Shown: piece by piece, positions 5,721 to 14,000 of the stretch | How positions within the stretch are numbered: position 1 is the stretch's first letter | Layout of the letters: each line of letters opens with the position of its first letter | From: Schaalia odontolytica | GTDB taxonomy: Bacteria > Actinomycetota > Actinomycetes > Actinomycetales > Actinomycetaceae | Reading direction: 5' to 3' | DNA length: 15,744 nt | NCBI GenBank assembly: GCA_958415245.1 | Contig: CATYYP010000010.1 | Span: forward strand, 1-15,744 | Made by a program: the position numbers and the translations under genes | Notes under the pieces: model-generated | The model's input: only the letters and a program-made list of their open reading frames with translations | Databases searched by the model: none | Told to the model about the DNA's origin: nothing

Positions 5721-7238
5721 CTACGGCACCGTCACGCACTGCGTCACCGGGGCCGACTCGCGGCCCGTGGAGGTCACGACGAGGCTCACGGTCAGGCAGT
5801 TCTCGCCGCTCACCGCAGTGGTCGTCAGGCTGTTGCGGCGCATCGTCTCAGCCACCACGGCCTCGCCCGGGCGGGTGAGCACGTACTTGAACTCCAGCGC
5901 CCCAGGCTGGTACTGGCCCTGCTCGGGCACCTCCCAGCCCCAGCGGATCTCGTTGCCGTTCGGTGTGGCCGTCAACCCGGTGACGGCCTCGGGCGGGACG
6001 GCGCCCGCGTCGCCCTGATCGGAGTTACTCACTGTCCCCGCGCTCGAGGAGGGGGTCGGCGTGGATACGCCGCCACCGCCTCCACCCAGGTGGATGCTGT
6101 GTCCGCCGCCGGTGAGCATCGCGACCACCAGGCCGGCCGTCGCCAGCACCATCACGAGCGCAAGGACCGGCACCACCCACGCGGGGCGCTTCGACTGCCC
6201 CTCAACCAACCCGGTTCGGTTCGTCGTCGAATTGCCGGCCCACGCCTCGTTCGACGAGGCCTGGGGACCGTCCGCGAAACTCCCACGGCGGGTGCGCGTA
6301 CGCTCCGCGTCCAGGGCCGCCGCAGACGGGGCGGACAGGGCCGAGGAGGGCGCGCTCGAGGAGGCCACCACGCTCAGCTTCATCTCCGTGACCGGGCGGT
6401 GCATCTCGCGCTCAACCGTCTGCAGCGCGTAGCCGAGGGCTGCCGCCGACCCGAAGCGCTGCTCCGGATCCAGGCTCATCGCGCGGCGCACGATGGCCGT
6501 CACAGCGTCGGGCACGCCCGGGCGGTCGATACGCGACACGCGGCCACGGGCGACGCGCTGGGCGACCGCGTGAGCCGAGTTGTCCCCGTCCTCCACCTCG
6601 AAGGGCGAGCGACCCATGAGAAGCGTCCACAGGGTCGCGCCCAGGGCCCACACGTCCTGCGTCGGGTGAGCGCGCGCCGTGCCCGCGATCTGCTCGGGCG
6701 GCGCCCACATCACCGAGAAGCCGTCGCGGCCGCCGCGCGGGTCCGCACCCACCGGCTCGGCCACACCGAAGTCCGTCAGCACCGGCGACCCGTAGGCGTT
6801 GATCATGATGTTGCTGGGCTTAATGTCGCGGTGCACGTAGCCCGCGCGGTGCAGCATCTCAGCGCCACCGCACATGCGGATCACCATCGACAGCGCGCGA
6901 TCCGTCGACATCGGGTTTGCGCGCACCTGATCGAGGATATTCGCGACCGGGCAGTACTCCATCACCAGGTACGGGCGTCCATCAGGCGTGCGCCCCGCGC
7001 CGTACAGCTGGGCCACCGCCGGGTGACCCGACACGAGGGCCATCACGTCGGCCTCGCGGGCGATGCCGGCCTCGCCGTCCGCCCCGCGATCCCTGCGCGC
7101 CACCTTGACGGCCACCTCACGGCTAGGCAGCTCCTGACGGCACAGGAACACGTCCGCGAAACCACCCGACCCAAGCGGACGAATCCACTCGTAACCCGGC
7201 AGCGACGGCACCATTCCGACGCGAGCGTCGCTATCCAT
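5721..7238 (-). CDS. Transmembrane serine/threonine protein kinase with external FN3-like domain
   Basis: Eukaryotic-type (Hanks) kinase of 505 residues, PknB-like in layout. The cytoplasmic kinase domain spans about 15-280: Gly-rich loop GSGGFADV (23-30), ATP lysine Lys45 in VAVK, HRDIKPSN with catalytic Asp138, DFG starting at Asp156, and PPE near 180. A Ser/Ala-rich linker (about 285-350) leads to one TM helix (about 354-377). A Gly/Ser/Thr linker and an external domain of about 90 residues follow, which looks FN3-like (PEAVTGLTATP, then RWGWEVPEQG) and holds two Cys (481, 501). There are no PASTA repeats, so the ligand is probably not the muropeptide sensed by PknB. ATG 7238 overlaps the upstream TGA by one base (TGATG), with GGAAAGGG about 8 nt before it, so translation is coupled to the transglutaminase gene. 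From memory it corresponds in position to the kinase (Pkb2) of the bifidobacterial PFNA cluster. Cognate substrates are not evident. Confidence 0.93.
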   Translation of the reverse strand: MDSDARVGMVPSLPGYEWIRPLGSGGFADVFLCRQELPSREVAVKVARRDRGADGEAGIAREADVMALVSGHPAVAQLYGAGRTPDGRPYLVMEYCPVANILDQVRANPMSTDRALSMVIRMCGGAEMLHRAGYVHRDIKPSNIMINAYGSPVLTDFGVAEPVGADPRGGRDGFSVMWAPPEQIAGTARAHPTQDVWALGATLWTLLMGRSPFEVEDGDNSAHAVAQRVARGRVSRIDRPGVPDAVTAIVRRAMSLDPEQRFGSAAALGYALQTVEREMHRPVTEMKLSVVASSSAPSSALSAPSAAALDAERTRTRRGSFADGPQASSNEAWAGNSTTNRTGLVEGQSKRPAWVVPVLALVMVLATAGLVVAMLTGGGHSIHLGGGGGGVSTPTPSSSAGTVSNSDQGDAGAVPPEAVTGLTATPNGNEIRWGWEVPEQGQYQPGALEFKYVLTRPGEAVVAETMRRNSLTTTAVSGENCLTVSLVVTSTGRESAPVTQCVTVP

Positions 7239-9793
7239 CAACGTTTCCCTTTCCTACGGCCCATGCGCTTGGCCAGCGAGCGACCGCCCTTGCGAGCGGC
7301 GTCAGCCTGGCGGCGGGCGCGACGGCGCCAGCGCAGCGACTTCAGCGACAGCGCGTAACGCAGTCGCGCGAACGGCGACACCGAGGCCGCCCACTCGCGA
7401 CGCAGCTCATCCACGTCGTTCCACGCCTGCTCCGCGTCCTCGGGGCGGGCACCGCCGGCAGCGAAGTCCGCGACGTCCGCGCGGCGCGCCACGGTGACGG
7501 CCCGGGGAACCACGCCCGAGAAGAGCGACCAGCCGGGCACGCGCACGTCCGCAGCCGAGCGCTTGCGCGCCTTGCGGGCCTTGGCGTCCCCCTCCTCGTC
7601 GCTCTCGGACTTCTTGGGCGTCCACTGCGAGGCCAGCGCCCACGCGACCTCCTGGCGCGTCAGGTGCGGCTCAACGACGAGGCCGGAGTCGATCGCGGTA
7701 TCCACGAGCTCGTCCCACGAGCCGCGCACCGACTCGGCGGCCTGCGCGCGGCGGCGGCTCTTGCGGCGGCGGGACTTCGCCAGGAGCACCGCCAGGACCG
7801 GGCCCAGCAGCAGGAGGAGGGACACCGACACCGTGCCGATCGCCATCCACGGGATGTGGAGGCCGTTCGGATCGTGCGGATCCGTCGCCTGGTCGCGGGT
7901 CGCGGGCGGCAGCTCAACCGGCTGCTCGGGCGGCTCCGGGGGCTGCAGGACCTGCGGCTTGGGCACGGACTTGGGCTTGTTGACCTGCGTCGTGGGCTGC
8001 TGTTCGCGCGGCGGAGTCGGGTCGAAGGTCGCCCAGCCCACGCCGGGGAACTCCACCTCGACCCACGCGTGCATGTCCGAACCCGTCAGGTCGACGCTGC
8101 CGGACGTGCCCTCGCGATAGGCACCCATAACGACGCGGGCGTTGATGCCCTGTGAGTGCAGCATGAGGGCCATGAGGGTCGCGTACTGCTCGTCGTCGCC
8201 CACCAGCGCCTCGGCGCTGATCATTCGCTCGATGCGGTCCTGAGAGGACCCGGGACGCGAATTGATCGTGTCCTCGTTGGAGTAGTAGCCATCAGTGTGC
8301 AGGAACTGCTCAATCGCGCGGGCCTTCTCCAGGTCCGAGCGCGCGGTCGACGTGTGATCCGCGGCCAGGGAGTCCACGTCCTTCGGGACGTTCGTGTCTC
8401 CCCCGGCGTAGCGCGCCGCGTTCACGCTGGCGAACTCCGAATCCGCGTGTTCGCGCGGCATCGTCGTGCTCAGCGAGTAGCTCAGCTGGCCGGTCGGGCC
8501 CGTCGTCAGCGCGGTATCCGCCCACAGGTCGTAGTTCAGGCCGTCCTGCTGCTCAGCCGCGTTGGGGGCAGAGGGTTCAAAGCGCAGGACCGACACCTGG
8601 CCGATCGTGGGCACCCACGGTCCCAGCAGCTGCGAGGTCGACACCGAGGTCTGCACACCCGCCGTGTCGGCGCTGCGCCCCGGGATCGTGGACCCCACGC
8701 GGCGGTATCCGGCCGTGCCGGCAGCCGTGTTCGTGACACCCATGCCGAAGGTCGTCCCGTCGTACACGTCCATCGCGCCCAGGCGCACGCGCGCCTCCTT
8801 GGGCATGTTGGACACACGGATCAGGGATTCATCCTCGAGATCCTTGTTGTAGTGGCGGTAGCTGGACAGCGGTGAGGGGTACTGGCGCGCGTCTACGGGC
8901 GGCTCGACGACGTCGCGTCCGACAACGCGGTCCGAGGCCGTGGGGCCCAGCAGGGACGCCGCAGGGATCGCCGCAGCGACCATCACGCCCACCATGAGCG
9001 CGCCCATACCCACGCGCCACCACACGTGCACGATCTGGCGCGAGGAACCGCCCATGGTCGTCGACGCGGTGGTCGCCGTAGAGGCCATACCAATGACGAT
9101 GTCGGCGCCCAGTCGTGCGCGTCCGATCGCCGAGGCCCACGCCCACCACACGATGAGTCCCACCCACCACGCGATGACGAGGAGGGCGGACGGAGAGTGG
9201 TTCGACGGCCCCCACACGATCGCGATCACGCCGGCGAGGATCAGCGGCACAGATCCCCACATGGGGCGCCCGTAGCGCACCGTCACGACGCCCGCCGCGA
9301 CCGAACACACGAGGCAGGCCATCCACGGCACCATCGCAGGCCCCACGTAGGAGCCGGCGGGCGGCGTCAGCGTCAGGAGGTCCTTCCAGGCCTCGACCGA
9401 GCCGACGACGAGCGTCTGGATGGTCCGCGACGTCGGGACCACGCCCCAGCGGGTCGTCTCACGCAGCGCGGCAGCGCCACCGAAGAGGAAGTGCGAGGCC
9501 ACGACCGCCGCGACGATCGAGAGCAGGTCCCAGCGCCACTTGGCGGCCGCCCACGCGACCACAAGGCCGACCACGACGCCCGCGAGCGCCGCGATCGCAC
9601 CCTGGCCGCCGCCGAAGACGGACTCGAACATGAGGATCGGACCGGAAAAGAGGACCGCGAGGACCAGCAGGGACCATGCGGGCATGGCGGCGCGGTGGAT
9701 CGACCCGCCCATGGTGGTTTCCTGGGCGACGGGGCGACGGGAGCGACGCGGTGGAGGTGCCGGACGCGAGGCGTTGCGAGCGGGAGTACTCAC
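7238..9793 (-). CDS. Multi-TM transglutaminase-like protein (DUF3488/DUF4129 type) with Cys replaced by Asp
   Basis: Membrane protein of 851 residues. A Pro/Arg-rich cytoplasmic N-terminus (1-36) is followed by about seven TM helices (about 39-281), an external region with the transglutaminase-like core (about 500-600), a Pro-rich stretch, one more TM helix (about 648-672) and a basic cytoplasmic tail with a DUF4129-like segment (SWDELVDTAIDSG). In the core, His575 (MHAWVEVE) and Asp591 (FDPTPP) are present. Where the family has its nucleophile (G-x-C-x-Q-F/Y-A), this protein reads GDDEQYA (532-538), with Asp534 in the Cys position. It is therefore unlikely to be an active transglutaminase or cysteine protease and may be a binding or scaffold domain. 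GTG 9793 gives a GTGA overlap with the DUF58 gene; the open frame extends further upstream, but only across that gene. The C-terminus overlaps the kinase start. DUF58 and transglutaminase-like genes are commonly linked, often with a MoxR ATPase. Confidence 0.92.
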   Translation of the reverse strand: MSTPARNASRPAPPPRRSRRPVAQETTMGGSIHRAAMPAWSLLVLAVLFSGPILMFESVFGGGQGAIAALAGVVVGLVVAWAAAKWRWDLLSIVAAVVASHFLFGGAAALRETTRWGVVPTSRTIQTLVVGSVEAWKDLLTLTPPAGSYVGPAMVPWMACLVCSVAAGVVTVRYGRPMWGSVPLILAGVIAIVWGPSNHSPSALLVIAWWVGLIVWWAWASAIGRARLGADIVIGMASTATTASTTMGGSSRQIVHVWWRVGMGALMVGVMVAAAIPAASLLGPTASDRVVGRDVVEPPVDARQYPSPLSSYRHYNKDLEDESLIRVSNMPKEARVRLGAMDVYDGTTFGMGVTNTAAGTAGYRRVGSTIPGRSADTAGVQTSVSTSQLLGPWVPTIGQVSVLRFEPSAPNAAEQQDGLNYDLWADTALTTGPTGQLSYSLSTTMPREHADSEFASVNAARYAGGDTNVPKDVDSLAADHTSTARSDLEKARAIEQFLHTDGYYSNEDTINSRPGSSQDRIERMISAEALVGDDEQYATLMALMLHSQGINARVVMGAYREGTSGSVDLTGSDMHAWVEVEFPGVGWATFDPTPPREQQPTTQVNKPKSVPKPQVLQPPEPPEQPVELPPATRDQATDPHDPNGLHIPWMAIGTVSVSLLLLLGPVLAVLLAKSRRRKSRRRAQAAESVRGSWDELVDTAIDSGLVVEPHLTRQEVAWALASQWTPKKSESDEEGDAKARKARKRSAADVRVPGWSLFSGVVPRAVTVARRADVADFAAGGARPEDAEQAWNDVDELRREWAASVSPFARLRYALSLKSLRWRRRARRQADAARKGGRSLAKRMGRRKGKR

Positions 9794-11025
9794 GCGTTCA
9801 CCCCCCGCGACACGAGCATCGGCAGGTCTTCGAGGGAGGGGCAGTCGATGATGACGCCGCGCGTGATCTTGCGGCGGCGACGCGCACGGCCCGGGACCAC
9901 GCGGATCACCGACACGATGACGTCGACGGGAGCGATGTTCGCCAGGCGAGCAGCCTCCTCGTCGTCCACGCCAGCGCCGACGACAATCGAGAGCACCGAA
10001 ATCCCACCGCGCTCCATGATGCAGCGGCGCACGATGCCCGCGAACTCCGAGCGCGTCGACGTCTCCATCTCGGACAGCGCATCCAGCATCGCCATGGGCG
10101 AGCCCGTGGGGATCCACTCGTCCGCGGTGTGCATCGACACCGTGCGGGCCTCGCCCGAGCCGGCGAGCGCCAACGACGCGGCAACCGACACGGCCGTCTC
10201 AAAAGAGCGCCGATCCCACGCGTCCACGCGCGTATCCAAGAGCACCATGTGGTGCGAGCGGTGAGTCTCCTCGAACTGACGGACGATCAGGCGGCCAAAG
10301 CGCGCCGTCGACGGCCAGTGCACCGCGCGACGGTCGTCACCCGGCTCGTAGTCGCGCAGGGCGTGGAAGGACACGTCGGAGCTCGTCAGCTTCTCGCTGG
10401 CCACGCCCTCGACGTCCATCTGCATGCCCGTCGCGTCAAAGGAGAAACGCACCGTCGGCGGGTGCACGTGCACGAGGATCGGGTCATCCCACGAACGCAC
10501 ACGACGCAGCAGGCCCAGGCCGTCCATGCGCACGGTGCGCGCCGGGCCCACGTTGATGACGCCGCGGCGCTTCGTCATGACCGAGAAAGACTCGTTCCAG
10601 GTGCCGTTTCCGCTGATCGGGGGCACGAGGAACTCGCCACTGCCTCGTCCGATCGTGACCTCCACGAGGGTCGAACCCGAGCGGCGCCCAGACTCGTTGA
10701 CCACGCGGACGCGGCCCACCGCCACCTGGCCGGCGACAATGCGGTCGTTCTTCATGCGCAGGGACACCGACAGCGGGGACGGGGACGCGACCGAGGCCAC
10801 CGCGACCACGAGGGCCACCAGGCCCATGACGGCCACGATGAAGCCCTCCAGCCAGCCGAAGGCGAGGGCCGCGACGGTGCCCGCGAGCGTCGCCGCGATC
10901 ACCGCCCACCCCACCGGGGTCAGCGCGCCCAGCCAGCGGGCGACGCCCTCGTATCCGGGCAGCGCCTGCACGCGGGCGCTCAGGGCGCGCCACGCGTGCC
11001 TCACAAGTCGACGTAGTTTCTTCAC
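9790..11025 (-). CDS. DUF58 domain-containing membrane protein
   Basis: Protein of 411 residues. A basic N-terminus (MKKLRRLVRHAWR) precedes two TM helices (about 36-56 and 60-80), then a domain of about 330 residues. The DUF58 signature lies at about 220-252: HALRDYEPGDDRRAVHW, then ARFGRLIVRQFEE. A VWA-like strand follows (VLLDTRVDAW), but the canonical metal-binding DxSxS is not present. DUF58 proteins usually work with MoxR AAA ATPases and transglutaminase-like proteins in chaperone-like or envelope assembly roles; the precise activity is unknown. GTG 11025 starts 4 nt after the stop of the FN3-repeat gene, with GAGG about 7 nt upstream. The 3' end overlaps the transglutaminase gene as GTGA. 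A MoxR gene would often sit directly upstream, but here the FN3 gene occupies that place. Confidence 0.93.
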   Translation of the reverse strand: MKKLRRLVRHAWRALSARVQALPGYEGVARWLGALTPVGWAVIAATLAGTVAALAFGWLEGFIVAVMGLVALVVAVASVASPSPLSVSLRMKNDRIVAGQVAVGRVRVVNESGRRSGSTLVEVTIGRGSGEFLVPPISGNGTWNESFSVMTKRRGVINVGPARTVRMDGLGLLRRVRSWDDPILVHVHPPTVRFSFDATGMQMDVEGVASEKLTSSDVSFHALRDYEPGDDRRAVHWPSTARFGRLIVRQFEETHRSHHMVLLDTRVDAWDRRSFETAVSVAASLALAGSGEARTVSMHTADEWIPTGSPMAMLDALSEMETSTRSEFAGIVRRCIMERGGISVLSIVVGAGVDDEEAARLANIAPVDVIVSVIRVVPGRARRRRKITRGVIIDCPSLEDLPMLVSRGVNA

Positions 11026-11029
11026 TGGC

Positions 11030-14000
11030 TCACCTCACCGGGCGACAATCGCCGACGCGCACCTTCTGCGCGAACGCCGCCTCGGAATCCGCCCGCGTTG
11101 CGATCTTCGACGGAGTGGGACCGGCACCAGTGATAGTCAGCTCTTCGGTCCAACCGTCCAGATCCGAACTAATCGTACATTTGTGAGTAAGCGACGTGTC
11201 GGCCCACCCCGGAGCACTGAACGTAAAGGTGTGGCATCCACCCGGGGACCCGTACTTCTCGCCTCCCTGGCAAGCCTCCGTCCACGTCAGGTTCACGTCC
11301 AGCTTCGTGGTCTCCGTCGGCTGCTCACTCATCACCGTCTCACCCAGACCGTTGACCGCAACGACCGTGGCCTGGTAGCGGGTGCCCTGGGCCAGATCCG
11401 AGAAGGTCGCCGTGTTGACACCGCCACGCACAGTCTGCGTCGCGCCGTTATTCAGCGACACGCGGACCTCGGTAACCGCCGGGTTCGCGCCCACCGGATC
11501 CCACTGAACCGTCAGGCTCGTCGAGTTGACACCTGTGAACCGCACGCCCACATCCGAGGGGCGGCCCGTCGCTGTGCCCGTGGCGGACGCGACCGGTGAG
11601 GCCGCCGGCTGGTTGTTCACGCCGATGCCCGTCTGGCAGAAGTAGTATGTCTTCGACTCCCAGCCGTTGGCGGGCAGGATGTCGCCATCGTCGACCCGTT
11701 GTCCACTCGCACATGAATTGGGGTCCGCCGAGTAGCGCAAGGTCAGATCCGACGCTTCGAAGCCTCGGCCCGTCACCACCGACAACCCAGTGACCTTCAG
11801 CTGACCGGCCTTCCCGGTGCCCGAGAGGGTCGGGTCCGCAATCGGCGCGGGAGTGGTTGCGATGGACACCGTCGTGTACCCCTTCGCCGACGTGTCACCG
11901 TCGGTGTTCGTCAGCTCCACCGACACCTGCTTGTCACGACCGGTCGGCACAAGTGGCACCTGGACGCTCCTGGCACCAGCCGGAGCCGTCACCGGCTTAT
12001 CGCCCACCATGACATGGGTAGAACCGAAATCAGTTCCGCCGGAACGGCCCGGCGTCCACGAGACCTCGACCGTCGCTAGGTTCGGATCCTTATCCGCTGT
12101 CACGGCCACCGCCCTCACGTCAGTCGGCTGGTCCGGTGCGCCATGCGGGTGCGCGCCCGTGGCCTCCGACAGCAGCGACGGTTTGTCCGCGTCGTTCTGG
12201 GCCTGGATTCTCACCGAGTAGAGGGCACCGTTCTTCAACCCAGAGATAGTCATTTTCCTCTCTGTGCCAGCGGCCGTGTACGGGATCGGCTGGCCGCCCG
12301 ATTCCGGATAGAGGAACACCGTGTACGTTTGGATCTTAGAGCCCTCGTTGTGCGGCTCCGCCCACGTGACATCCAGGGCCCCATCCGAACCCACAACCGT
12401 GGGCGCGGCCATCTGATCGGGCTCGACATCGACCTTCACCTCGGCAGACGGTGCCGACGGATCGGAGTCACCGGCCTCGTTCGTCGCGACGACCGTGAAG
12501 CGGTGCTTCGCACCATTCGTCAGGCCCTTGATCTGCATACCCGGCTTAGTGGTGTTGTAGGTACGCCCGTCCAACAGGTCCGTCACCGTGTAGCCAGAAA
12601 TCGTGCCACCGTTCGAGGCAGGCTCATCGAACTGCACGAAGGCGGTCTGCGACCCCATCGCCGTCGCCTTCACGTTTTGCGGCGGTTCAGGGCGATCCAA
12701 GACCTTGACAACGACTCGGCCCTGGACCACACGATCGGGGTCGTTCGTCGCGTCCATGACGCGATAAACAACGATCATGTCGCCGTGGAAGCCCGCCTTG
12801 GGGGTCACCGACAGGACGTTGCCGTTGCCCGAGGCGGTTCCCTGGCCCACGTGCACCGACGCATCCAGGACCACGAGCGGCTCCGGGAACGGATTCGTCG
12901 TGTACTCCGACAGGTTCACGTCCACCGTCTGGCCGGCCTTCGCCTTGATGCGGGCCTCCGTGGTCGTCACGAGGGGCTTGGAGGACTTCACGATCGTGAC
13001 CGGAATGTCGGCGTTGACCGCGCCCGAGCCGTCGTCGACGCTGACGGTAATCGCGCCGACCGGGCCCTTGGGCTGGTCCTTCTTGCCGGACACGGTCAGG
13101 TTGTAGCCGTCCAGGGAGACGTCCACGCCGCCGGGGGCCTTCACCACGCGGTACTCGAAGGAGCCCTTCGCCTGGTCGTCCGGGTCGTCCACCATCTGCG
13201 TGAGGTCGACCGTCACGGACTCACCCTGGCCCACGAGGATCGGGGTCGGGGTCAGGCGCGGCGGCAGGTTCCTGGCCGGCTGGATCGTGATCGGGATCGT
13301 CAGGGTCGATGTCAGGGCCGAGGCGTCGTCCGAGGCACCGTCACGCACCGTGAAGGAGACCGAGGCCTTGCCCGAGGCAGTGTCGGGCGCGTTCAGCGTG
13401 ATGTGCGTGGAGTCCTGAAGCGAGGCCGAATCCAGGCCGCCGCTGAACTTCACCGACGACGCGTCGGTGATGATCGGGGAGCGCGAGTTGTCGCGCACCA
13501 GCACGTAGTCGCGCATATCGAGGGTCAGCGTGGAGCCCGCGCGCATCGCCACCGGGACGCGCGTCGTGTCCAGACGCGGAGCCAGCAGGTCGGTACCCGG
13601 AACAGTCACGACCGCGCTCGCGCTCAGGCCGTCGGGGTCCGTCACCGTGTACACGACGAGGCGACGGCGCGCGTCCGGGGAAATGGACAGGTTCTGCCCC
13701 GACACGCTCACGCCCGAGGCGTCCGAGGACACCGTCAGCGCAGCCGTGGTGCCGTCCGGGTCCTCGTCGTTGACGAGGACGGCAACGCTGACAGGCTTGG
13801 AGTCCGAGGGCAGGTCGGAGACCGGCACGACGTCGTCGCGGGCGATCGGCGCGCGCAGCGGCGCATCCGCGTCCACCGTCACGGTCAGCTGACCCTGGGC
13901 GCGACCACCTCGGCCGTCCTCGATCTGATAAGCCACGACGAACACGCCGTTCGTGGCGGGCGCCTTCACCGTCACCAGGTCCTCGGCCATCGTCACGGTC

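Noticed and set aside
5698..5722. GGGC...GCCC inverted repeat just after the kinase stop as a terminator
   Set aside because: Only a 4-bp stem with a long loop; too weak to call.
5310..7358. A 682-codon open frame on the plus strand, antisense to the kinase and a protease
   Set aside because: The translation is Arg/His-rich and has no domains, as expected for the reverse frame of GC-rich coding DNA. The minus strand carries clear kinase and S8 motifs over the same bases.
9794..10117. Extension of the transglutaminase-like protein upstream to 10117
   Set aside because: It would overlap the DUF58 gene by over 300 bp and add a sequence with no signal or domain. GTG at 9793 overlaps the DUF58 stop as GTGA and matches the coupling pattern of the operon.
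9026..11599. Several overlapping plus-strand open frames of about 390-446 codons opposite the DUF58 and transglutaminase genes
   Set aside because: Compositionally odd (Arg/His/Thr-rich), mutually overlapping, without ribosome sites or recognisable motifs; they are shadows of real genes.
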